From Clostridiaceae bacterium (lineage in GTDB: Bacteria; Bacillota; Clostridia; Oscillospirales; QAMX01), in the NCBI GenBank assembly GCA_016297585.1, contig JAEDGJ010000041.1:1-16246 (forward strand): DNA of 16,246 nt, written 5' to 3'. The stretch's first letter is position 1; the number at the start of each line of letters is the position of its first letter. A program made the translations under genes and the position numbers. Shown one piece after another: positions 7,338 to 12,930 of this stretch. The notes beneath the pieces are model-generated. The model was not told the DNA's origin. It ran no database searches and worked only from the letters and a program-made list of their open reading frames with translations.

Positions 7338-8387
7338 TTACAGCGTCACGAGCTTGCCGCCGTTGTCGGCGGATTCCATCTCGGCCAGCGCGATGCGGAC
7401 ATTTTCCTGCGCCTCCTCGGGGAGGTTGCGGTCAAACGGCTCGCCGGACTGCACGCCGTCGAGGAAATACTTGATTTCGTAGTAATAGGCGGATTCCGCG
7501 GGCTTCGGGACGAGGATGGGATCCTCTCCCTCGGGCATGATGGTCAGCTGCGCGTCCTGGAACAGCATCGTGCAGTTCTCGAAGTTGACGGTATAGCCGT
7601 AGCGGAAGCCGTAGGAGCCCTTATAGCAGGTGTTGTCGTGCGCGGTAACGATCTTGTCGGCGCCGTCGAAGTAGTACTGCGTCGTGCAGATGTCGTAGGC
7701 GCTCTTGGGGTAGACGGTGATGCCGGTGGCGGAAACGGCCTTCGGCGTACCGAAGCACCAGCGGATGGCGTCGATGTCGTGGATGTGCTGGTCGAAGAGT
7801 CCGCCGCCGCCGAGCTTGCGGTCGAGGATCCACTGCTCCCAGGACGGATTCGTCACGATGTTCTGTGCGCCGCCGCGATAGAAATACGCGGCGTTGACGG
7901 CGCCGTACTCGCCGGATTTGACCTTCTCGGCAAGGATCTCATACTCTTTCCAGAAATGGAGGCACTGTCCGATCATGAGCCGCTTTCCGGTCTCCGCGGC
8001 GGTGTCGATCATGTCCTGGCAGAGGGCAGGCGTCAGCGCCATGGGCTTTTCGCAGAGGACGTTTACGCCGGCACGCAGCGCCTTCTGCGTGATGTCGGCG
8101 TGCAGATAGGTGGGAACCACGATGTCGACGACGTCGAGCTCCTCGCGCGCGAGCATCTCCTCCGCGTCGGTGTAGCAGTGGTAGGCGCTGTATTCGGGGG
8201 CGGCATCCGCAACCCCGGCGGTTTTGGCAAGGTTGAGGGCATAGCTCTTTTCACCGCGAAGCTTCGGTTCGTCGACGTCGCAGATGGCGGCGAGCCGGAC
8301 GGGATAGCCTTCGCGCTCGAGTTGCTGATAAACGCCGATATGTCCGCGGCCCATACGTCCGGCGCCGATTACGGCAGCACGCAGCAT
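7338..8387 (-). CDS. Gfo/Idh/MocA family NAD(P)-dependent oxidoreductase
   Basis: A 349-aa sugar or sugar-derivative dehydrogenase of the Gfo/Idh/MocA family; the substrate (inositol, sugar acid, amino-sugar or similar) cannot be read from the sequence. The N-terminal Rossmann fold starts with AAVIGAGRMGRGHIG (about 4-18). The family lysine motif CEKPMALT is at about 112-119 (K114). The C-terminal substrate domain holds GGGGLFDQHIHDIDAIRW (about 193-210), whose D-x-x-x-H pattern carries the usual catalytic histidine. The ATG at 8387 is preferred over an upstream start at 8486: AAAGGAG is correctly placed before it, the family N-terminus begins there, and the longer form would overlap the promoter. 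It stands alone in the transcript and converges on the transketolase operon. Confidence 0.92.
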   Translation of the reverse strand: MLRAAVIGAGRMGRGHIGVYQQLEREGYPVRLAAICDVDEPKLRGEKSYALNLAKTAGVADAAPEYSAYHCYTDAEEMLAREELDVVDIVVPTYLHADITQKALRAGVNVLCEKPMALTPALCQDMIDTAAETGKRLMIGQCLHFWKEYEILAEKVKSGEYGAVNAAYFYRGGAQNIVTNPSWEQWILDRKLGGGGLFDQHIHDIDAIRWCFGTPKAVSATGITVYPKSAYDICTTQYYFDGADKIVTAHDNTCYKGSYGFRYGYTVNFENCTMLFQDAQLTIMPEGEDPILVPKPAESAYYYEIKYFLDGVQSGEPFDRNLPEEAQENVRIALAEMESADNGGKLVTL

Positions 8388-8438
8388 AAACAGACACACT
8401 CCTTTGTCACAAACAGATAATTTCGGTGAGGGTCTGTT
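8388..8438 (-). promoter_or_regulatory. Repeated AAACAGA/TCTGTT motifs, possible operator
   Basis: The leader of the oxidoreductase contains two direct copies of AAACAGA (8388-8394 and 8411-8417, 23 bp apart) and one inverted TCTGTT (8433-8438). They lie between the start codon and the -10 box, where a repressor could act. This is pattern reading only; no regulator is known. Confidence 0.3.
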
Positions 8439-8442
8439 CCCT

Positions 8443-8471
8443 ATTATACGGAATCCGATCCAAAAATGCAA
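8443..8471 (-). promoter_or_regulatory. Sigma-A promoter of the Gfo/Idh/MocA gene
   Basis: The minus strand has TTGCAT (plus-strand 8466-8471), a 17-bp spacer and a perfect TATAAT (8443-8448), about 55 bp upstream of the ATG at 8387. Confidence 0.8.
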
Positions 8472-8504
8472 GCCGTTCCTGCGCACATTTCCCTGAAATA
8501 ATAC

Positions 8505-8741
8505 TCAGATTTGATTTTTTTCGCGCAGCGCCTTTGCCGCTTCGTACAGCGCCCTGAGCCGCAGCCGGCGAACGTCCAGCTCCCGATAGGCGTCGTAGCT
8601 GTCGCGGACGGCGGGCGTGTTGTACGGGTTTTTCGCAAACTGACGGAGGAACTCTTCGTAAGCGGCGTTCACCTCGGTTTCCAGCCGGTCGAGCTGTCTT
8701 TTGAGCCGGCAGAACCCGCCTCTTTTCTTCGCTCTCCTCAC
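8505..8741 (-). CDS. Small helical (coiled-coil-like) protein, unknown
   Basis: A 78-aa protein not recognised as any family. It begins with a basic stretch (RRAKKRG) and is then almost entirely charged helix with heptad-like leucines (LKRQLDRLETEVNAAYEEFLR; later LDVRRLRLRALYEAAKALR), broken by a short N-P-Y-N-T-P turn near residues 38-43. It looks like a helical hairpin or a dimeric coiled coil. It has no signal peptide or membrane segment. The start is a GTG with a strong AGGAGGGG site 6 bp upstream. A perfect consensus promoter about 40 bp upstream makes it a convincing gene despite its size. No terminator is visible before the oxidoreductase promoter, so it may read into that gene. Confidence 0.7.
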   Translation of the reverse strand: MRRAKKRGGFCRLKRQLDRLETEVNAAYEEFLRQFAKNPYNTPAVRDSYDAYRELDVRRLRLRALYEAAKALREKNQI

Positions 8742-8780
8742 GTTTTTCCCCTCCTGCTGCTATAATCGTGTACTTTTCTC

Positions 8781-8809
8781 ATTATATCTTGAAATTCCGT
8801 TTATGTCAA
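8781..8809 (-). promoter_or_regulatory. Perfect consensus sigma-A promoter of the 78-aa gene
   Basis: On the minus strand TTGACA (plus-strand 8804-8809), exactly 17 bp, then TATAAT (8781-8786). Both boxes match the housekeeping consensus at all positions. It lies about 40 bp before the GTG at 8741. Confidence 0.85.
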
Positions 8810-8853
8810 TAAGAATAGCCGGGATTTTCGTGTACAGAAGGGTTTATATACGG

Positions 8854-8859
8854 TAAAAT
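8854..8859 (+). promoter_or_regulatory. Candidate -10 box of the first XRE gene
   Basis: TAAAAT lies 18 bp before the preferred GTG start at 8878. There is no convincing -35. If used, the transcript would start around 8866, almost on the ribosome site AGGTGAT (8867-8873), giving a leader of about a dozen bases. The second XRE gene is arranged the same way. Confidence 0.4.
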
Positions 8860-8877
8860 TATACGCAGGTGATGCTT

Positions 8878-9228
8878 GTGTATGAATATGATTATGAACA
8901 GCTGTTTTACCGGCGGCTGACGGCGCTGCGGGAGGCAAAGCATGTCTCCGCAAGGGAAATGAGTCTGGCGCTGGGACAAAGCGGAAGCTATATCAACTCG
9001 ATTGAAAACCACTACGGCTTCCCGACGTTTTCAAGTTTTTTCGCGATCTGCGTCTATCTCGGCGTGACGCCGAAGGAATTTTTCGACGACGGCAGCGCCG
9101 ACCCGGCCTATCTGCGGGAGCTGATCGAGGACCTCAAAGGCCTCGACGCCCGCGACCTCGAGATGGTTTCCCGCCTCGTAAAGCGCCTCAGAACCCCTCT
9201 TCCGGATAAAGTTCCCGTAAGACTGTGA
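8878..9228 (+). CDS. XRE-family helix-turn-helix regulator, copy 1
   Basis: A 116-aa Cro/CI-type DNA-binding protein. The HTH spans about residues 24-41 (SAREMSLALGQSGSYINS), followed by IENHYGFP and a helical segment FFAICVYLGVTPKEFFDDG (about 54-72) typical of XRE domains. The C-terminal 45 residues form one long helical region (PAYLRELIEDLKGLDARDLEMVSRL), possibly for dimerisation. Starts at GTG 8869 or ATG 8872 are possible. GTG 8878 is chosen because AGGTGAT at 8867-8873 matches the 3' half of the extended anti-Shine-Dalgarno pairing, and because the paralog at 9351 begins at the equivalent codon. The last residues (DKVPVRL) are absent from the paralog. Its target is unknown; no adjacent toxin or integrase is seen. 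Confidence 0.85.
   Translation: MYEYDYEQLFYRRLTALREAKHVSAREMSLALGQSGSYINSIENHYGFPTFSSFFAICVYLGVTPKEFFDDGSADPAYLRELIEDLKGLDARDLEMVSRLVKRLRTPLPDKVPVRL
9037..9194 (+). repeat. Direct repeat, copy A (3' part of XRE gene 1)
   Basis: These 158 bases match 9510-9667 with about eight mismatches by eye (about 95%), without gaps. Most differences are silent transitions. They encode the end of the XRE domain and the C-terminal helical region. Confidence 0.85.
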
Positions 9229-9328
9229 CCGAGTTTTGCCGTGTATTTCCCCTTGTTGTGCACGGTTCAGCTTTGTTTTCCAGAAGTTTCAAAAAGTAAA
9301 ACTGTGTATATTATGGAATTATTTGTTG

Positions 9329-9334
9329 TATAAT
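9329..9334 (+). promoter_or_regulatory. -10 box of the second XRE gene
   Basis: A perfect TATAAT lies 16 bp before the GTG start at 9351. No good -35 is present 16-18 bp upstream (GTATAT or TGTATA), so an activator may be needed or the promoter may be weak. The expected leader is only about 10 bases and consists of little more than the ribosome site GGGTGAT. Confidence 0.55.
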
Positions 9335-9350
9335 ACCATAGGGTGATATC

Positions 9351-9680
9351 GTGTTCGAATACGATTACGAACGATTTTTCCTGGATCGGCTGCTGGCTCT
9401 GCGCACGCAGAAGGGCGTGTCCGCGCGGGAAATGAGTCTTGCCCTCGGGCAAAGCGAAAACTATATCAACTATATAGACAACGAACGCGGTTTTCCCTCG
9501 ATGCGCGTCTTTTTCGCGATCTGTGTCTATCTCGGCGTGACGCCGAAGGAATTTTTTGACGACGGCAGCGCCGACCCGGCCTATCTGCGGGAGCTGATCG
9601 AGGATCTCAAAAGCCTCGACGCCCGCGACCTCGAAATGGTTTCCCAGCTCGTAAAGCGCCTCAAAACGCCCTCTTCCTGA
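9351..9680 (+). CDS. XRE-family helix-turn-helix regulator, copy 2
   Basis: A 109-aa tandem paralog of the preceding gene. It shares SAREMSLALGQS at the first HTH helices but differs in and just after the recognition helix (ENYINYIDNERGFPSMRV instead of GSYINSIENHYGFPTFSS). From FFAICVYLGVTPKEFFDDG onward the two proteins are almost identical. The start is GTG, preceded by GGGTGAT with short spacing. It has its own -10 box and is followed by a strong terminator, so the two copies can be expressed separately. The pair probably binds different or overlapping operators while sharing one dimerisation or output region; that is inference. Confidence 0.88.
   Translation: MFEYDYERFFLDRLLALRTQKGVSAREMSLALGQSENYINYIDNERGFPSMRVFFAICVYLGVTPKEFFDDGSADPAYLRELIEDLKSLDARDLEMVSQLVKRLKTPSS
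9510..9667 (+). repeat. Direct repeat, copy B (3' part of XRE gene 2)
   Basis: Partner of 9037-9194, with about eight mismatches in 158 bases. Identity stops abruptly at the 5' side, inside the HTH-domain coding region, and at the 3' side a few codons before the stop. Confidence 0.85.
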
Positions 9681-9690
9681 CGCGCAGGAC

Positions 9691-9738
9691 AAAACCCCTT
9701 CCCCGGACGCCGTGCATCCGTCCCGGAAGGGGTTTTTT
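9691..9738 (+). terminator. Rho-independent terminator after the XRE pair
   Basis: A-run, then CCCCTTCC (9695-9702) pairing with GGAAGGGG (9725-9732), with further possible pairs inside the loop, then T6 (9733-9738). It lies 10 bases after the stop of the second XRE gene and ahead of the penicillin-binding protein promoter. Confidence 0.88.
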
Positions 9739-9751
9739 CCGTCTGCCTGCC

Positions 9752-9780
9752 TTGCTTTATTCATGATTTCGGGGTATAAT
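9752..9780 (+). promoter_or_regulatory. Sigma-A promoter of the penicillin-binding protein gene
   Basis: TTGCTT (9752-9757), a 17-bp spacer and a perfect TATAAT (9775-9780), 47 bp before the ATG at 9828. It is nearly the same in form as the transketolase promoter. Confidence 0.8.
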
Positions 9781-9827
9781 AGCATCGTTCGGAACAAATC
9801 CCGTCACAAGCAGGGAAAGGAGACGCT

Positions 9828-11162
9828 ATGCATAAAATTCGGCGCCGCGCGCTGATCGCGGTCGCATTGGTACTGATTCTGTGCGCAGGCCTTGCGTGGT
9901 ACATCGCGCTGTATATACGGGACGGCGGCATGTGGGTCTCGCTGCCCTCCAACCGGCATCTGTATCAGAACGGCGAGCTGATTCTGGGCACCGTTACGGA
10001 CCGCGACGGCGTCGTGCTGGCCGAAACGGTGGACGGCATGCGAGAATATGCGGAAGACGAGACGGTGCGGCGCGCCATGCTGCATATCGTCGGCGATACG
10101 CAGGGGAAGATCGGAACGGGCGCGCAGACGAAGTTTTCCGGCGAGCTTTCGGGCTTTTCGCCGGTCTCGGGACTCTTTTTCGCGGGAAAGAACGACTCGG
10201 CGCTGAAGCTGACGGTGGACGCGGACATCTCCCGCGCGGCTTACGAGGCGCTCGGGGACTATAACGGCGCGGTCATCGCCTATAACTACAAAACCGGTGC
10301 GCTGCTGTGCGCGGTGTCAAAGCCCGGCTATGACCCGGAAAACGTCCCTGCGGATATCGAGACGAACGCGGCCTATTCCGGCGCGTATCTGAACCGCTGC
10401 TTCGGCGCGGCTTATACGCCCGGCTCGACGATGAAGGTCGTCACAGCGGCGGCGGCGATCGAAACGGTGCCGGAGCTCTTTGATCTGACCTTCACCTGCA
10501 GCGGCAGCACCGTCGTCGGCGGACAGAAGATCAACTGCATGAACACGCACGGCACGATCGGGCTGGAAACGGCGCTCGCCAAGTCCTGCAACGTGGCGTT
10601 CGCGGACCTGTCGCTGCTGGTCGGCGGAGAGACGCTTTCGAAATACTTTCATCAGTTCGGACTCGACACGGCGTTTGAGATCGACGGCATCCGCGTCACG
10701 CCGGGCAGCTTCACGGCATATGAGGACGGCACGGCGGAGCTTGCGTGGTCGGGCATCGGCCAGTCGACTGACCTCGTCTCCCCGGCGGCGATGATGCGTC
10801 TGATGGGCGCGATCGCAAACGACGGCGTCGCCGTCACGCCGCGGCTGCAATCGGATACGAAATCCTCCTCCGAGCGGCTGATGAGCGCCGAGACGGCGCA
10901 GACGCTGACCCGGCTGATGCGCCATGCCGTGGCGACGGTCTACGGCGACGGATCGTTCCCGCCGGCGCTTGCGGGAAAGGTCTGCGCCAAGTCCGGCACG
11001 GCGCAGCTCGACGACGCCGCGTCGCATTCGTGGTTTGTCGGCTTTGTGGACGACGAGAACTGCCCCTGCGCGTTCGCCGTCGTCGCGGAGAACGCGGGCG
11101 CGGGCTCGGGCGTCGCGAAGACGGTGGCGGCGGCGGTGCTCCGCGCGGTGGTTTCGGACTAA
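9828..11162 (+). CDS. Membrane-anchored class B penicillin-binding protein
   Basis: A 444-aa peptidoglycan transpeptidase. A basic N-terminus (HKIRRR) leads into one membrane helix (about 8-30), so the rest faces the outside. All three transpeptidase motifs are present: S-x-x-K as STMK (S200, in YTPGSTMKVV), S-x-N as SCN (253-255), and K-S-G-T (388-391, in CAKSGTAQL). The region before the catalytic domain (30-140) is short, and no PASTA domain follows. This makes it smaller than typical FtsI or PBP2 (about 600-700 aa) and close in layout to the PbpA type. AAAGGAG precedes the ATG. It converges on the spoIIA operon and their stop codons overlap. A role in sporulation septum or spore-coat peptidoglycan is suggested only by position, because its promoter looks vegetative. 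Confidence 0.92.
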   Translation: MHKIRRRALIAVALVLILCAGLAWYIALYIRDGGMWVSLPSNRHLYQNGELILGTVTDRDGVVLAETVDGMREYAEDETVRRAMLHIVGDTQGKIGTGAQTKFSGELSGFSPVSGLFFAGKNDSALKLTVDADISRAAYEALGDYNGAVIAYNYKTGALLCAVSKPGYDPENVPADIETNAAYSGAYLNRCFGAAYTPGSTMKVVTAAAAIETVPELFDLTFTCSGSTVVGGQKINCMNTHGTIGLETALAKSCNVAFADLSLLVGGETLSKYFHQFGLDTAFEIDGIRVTPGSFTAYEDGTAELAWSGIGQSTDLVSPAAMMRLMGAIANDGVAVTPRLQSDTKSSSERLMSAETAQTLTRLMRHAVATVYGDGSFPPALAGKVCAKSGTAQLDDAASHSWFVGFVDDENCPCAFAVVAENAGAGSGVAKTVAAAVLRAVVSD

Positions 11163-11938
11163 CCGATAAAGCCGCGCAGCGTCTCCACGGCGCGCCGTTC
11201 GATGCGCGAGACCTGCACCTGGGAGACGCCGAGCACCCTTGCGACGCGTTCCTGCGTCAGCCCGCGGAAGAAGCGGAGCCGCACGACGGCGCGCTCCCGC
11301 TCGGGAAGCGCCGAGATGGCGGCGTACAGCGACTCCCGCTCGACGACGTCGTCCTCGATGCCGCCCGTCCCGAGCGCGGCCTCCAGCGTAAAGCCCTCCT
11401 CCCCGCCGACGGGACGCTGGAGAGAGTCGACCTCGGCGGTGGCGGTCTCGCAGACGGCGATCTCCTCCGGCTCGAGCCCGGTCGCGGCGGAGAGCTCGGA
11501 GAGCGTCGGCGTGCGCCCCAGCGACCCCTCCAGCTCATGCCGGGACACGGCGACCCGGCGCGCGGCGTCCTTGACCGAGCGGCTGACCTTCACGGGGCCG
11601 TCGTCGCGCAGAAAGCGGCGGATCTCTCCGGCGATCTTCGGCACGGCGTAGGTGGAAAACTGCGTGCCGTAGGCATCGTCGAAGCCGCGGACGGCCTTGA
11701 TAAAGCCGACGCAGGCGAGCTGATAGAGATCGTCGGAGTCCTGCCCCCTCCCGAAGAAGCGGCGCACGACGCTCCATATGAGCCCCGCGTTCCGGGTGAC
11801 CAGCTCCTCCGCGGCCGCGTCGTCCCCCGCCTGTGCGCGTCGGATGAGTTCGCGCGTCGCCTGTGCCGGTGATTCCGCCGTGCACGTTTCCGGTGCGGAC
11901 GCCTTCGTCCCGGCGGCGATTTCTTCGGAAAACCCCAT
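11159..11938 (-). CDS. sigF: RNA polymerase sigma-F factor (forespore-specific)
   Basis: SigF (SpoIIAC) is the first forespore sigma factor. It is 259 aa, with an N-terminal tail of about 25 residues before the sigma-70 part. Region 2 runs from about 47 to 111 (DDLYQLACVGFIKAVRGFDD, then FSTYAVPKIAGEIRRFLRDDG). Region 3 is about 115-165, and region 4 has the HTH GLTQERVARVLGVSQVQVSRI (about 226-246). It is the last gene of spoIIAA-spoIIAB-sigF, 8 bp behind spoIIAB. No clear ribosome site precedes its ATG, so translation is probably coupled to spoIIAB. SigG is an alternative because the two are close relatives, but the operon settles it. The stop TAG overlaps the convergent PBP stop, and no terminator lies between them. 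Confidence 0.95.
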   Translation of the reverse strand: MGFSEEIAAGTKASAPETCTAESPAQATRELIRRAQAGDDAAAEELVTRNAGLIWSVVRRFFGRGQDSDDLYQLACVGFIKAVRGFDDAYGTQFSTYAVPKIAGEIRRFLRDDGPVKVSRSVKDAARRVAVSRHELEGSLGRTPTLSELSAATGLEPEEIAVCETATAEVDSLQRPVGGEEGFTLEAALGTGGIEDDVVERESLYAAISALPERERAVVRLRFFRGLTQERVARVLGVSQVQVSRIERRAVETLRGFIG

Positions 11939-11946
11939 TTTCGTTT

Positions 11947-12384
11947 TCAGCGACCCCCCATACGCGGCGTGATCCGGCGCGTCAGCGTCACCGTCGTCCC
12001 TTTGCCCGGCCTGGAGCGCACGCGGACGTCGTCCATGAAGCTTTCCATGACGGTAAAGCCCATGCCGGAGCGTTCGGCGCCGCCGGTGGTGAACATGGCG
12101 GTGCGCGCCTGCGCGATGTCGGGAATGCCGACGCCGGAATCCCGGACGGAAACGCGGATCACGCCCGCCGCAGCGTCGGTCACAACGGTGATATGTATCA
12201 GGCCGACCTCGTCGGGGTACGCGTGCACGATGCAGTTGGTCACGGCCTCGGACACGGCGGTTTTGATGTCGCTCAATTCCTCGAGATTGGGGTCGAGCCG
12301 CGCGGCAAAGGCGGCGACGGCGGCTCTGGCAAAGCCTTCGTTGACGGATCTGGATTCGAAGGTCATCTTCAGCGTATCGGACAT
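11947..12384 (-). CDS. spoIIAB: Anti-sigma-F factor / SpoIIAA kinase SpoIIAB
   Basis: A 145-aa GHKL-fold serine kinase. It holds SigF inactive in the predivisional and mother cell and phosphorylates SpoIIAA. The N box is DIKTAVSEAVTNCIVHAY (about 39-56), with the catalytic E46 and Mg-binding N50. The ATP-lid motifs are VRDSGVGIPD (D82) and TGGAERSGMGFTVM (about 100-113). Arginine 20 (NEGFARAAV) matches the position known in Bacillus SpoIIAB to contact SigF and SpoIIAA. AGGAGGA lies 8 bp before the ATG. The gene starts 12 bp past the spoIIAA stop and ends 8 bp before sigF. Confidence 0.96.
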   Translation of the reverse strand: MSDTLKMTFESRSVNEGFARAAVAAFAARLDPNLEELSDIKTAVSEAVTNCIVHAYPDEVGLIHITVVTDAAAGVIRVSVRDSGVGIPDIAQARTAMFTTGGAERSGMGFTVMESFMDDVRVRSRPGKGTTVTLTRRITPRMGGR

Positions 12385-12396
12385 GGCAGCGTCCTC

Positions 12397-12702
12397 CTAT
12401 TCAAAACGGATAAGCCGGTCGAGCCGCACGGCGGAAAAGACCTTCATCGGCTGGGGCGGGACATTGCGGACGCAGAAGGCGCCGTCCAGCTCGCGCATCC
12501 GGCGGTATGCGCCGAGGACGACGGCCAGTCCGGAGCTGTCCATAAAGCTCAGGGCCCCGAGATCGAGACAGAGCGCCTGCGGCAGGCAGAGATCGACGAC
12601 ATTGGCGATGTACTGCAGGCTGTCGCGCGCGGAATGGGAATCGAGCTCTCCGGAAAGCGCGACGGTCGCGGTCGTGCCGTTGAAGCTGTGGGTATGCGTC
12701 AA
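12397..12702 (-). CDS. spoIIAA: Anti-anti-sigma-F factor SpoIIAA
   Basis: A STAS-domain protein. In its unphosphorylated form it displaces SigF from SpoIIAB, which sets the forespore programme. The core reads TVALSGELDSHSARD, then LDLGALSFMDSSGLAVVLGAYR, and it ends in the typical LIRFE. The phosphorylated serine is the first S of MDSSGLAV, by analogy with S58 of Bacillus. The start needs a choice: a GTG at 12711 (104 aa) sits directly on the ribosome site, whereas a TTG at 12702 (101 aa) is 9 bp behind GAGG of the extended site GAGGGTGAT, so TTG is preferred. It is the first gene of the operon. No convincing sigma-H or sigma-F promoter is visible upstream. Confidence 0.94.
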   Translation of the reverse strand: MTHTHSFNGTTATVALSGELDSHSARDSLQYIANVVDLCLPQALCLDLGALSFMDSSGLAVVLGAYRRMRELDGAFCVRNVPPQPMKVFSAVRLDRLIRFE

Positions 12703-12780
12703 GAAAATCACCCTCGCTCAAATCAGTTATGTACGCATTTTACACCCCAGTATGTGTCGGATTCTCACCGTTTATGCGGC

Positions 12781-12839
12781 GCACGGCCGGAAAAATAAAA
12801 ATTTGCGGCATCGGGAAAATTTTTCGTGCCGAAAAGTGC
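12781..12839. other. Imperfect inverted repeat in the spoIIA/CofE-like divergent gap
   Basis: GCACG (12781-12785) and a GAAAAAT stretch (12790-12796) mirror ATTTTT and CGTGC (about 12829-12839). A nested AAAAATTT/AAATTTTT pair lies inside. The 228-bp gap between spoIIAA and the plus-strand operon holds only this structure and the operon promoter. It could be a regulator site, or chance in AT-rich DNA. Confidence 0.3.
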
Positions 12840-12870
12840 GTTTTTGAGGGCAGATGCAAAGCATTGTCCC

Positions 12871-12899
12871 TTTACGAGCCGCGCAGAACATGGTATAAT
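12871..12899 (+). promoter_or_regulatory. Extended -10 promoter of the CofE-like operon
   Basis: TTTACG (12871-12876), a 17-bp spacer and a perfect TATAAT (12894-12899) with TGG directly before it (extended -10). It lies 31 bp upstream of the ATG at 12931. Confidence 0.75.
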
Positions 12900-12930
12900 A
12901 AGGTGTTCCCGAAGAAAGGAGACGAAAAGA

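Noticed and set aside
8878..9680. XRE pair as toxin-antitoxin or phage immunity module
   Set aside because: No toxin, integrase or phage gene adjoins them, and the neighbouring 78-aa gene is divergent and resembles no known toxin.
11030..11872. 280-aa plus-strand frame covering sigF
   Set aside because: Lies opposite unmistakable sigma regions 2 and 4; composition is that of a shadow.
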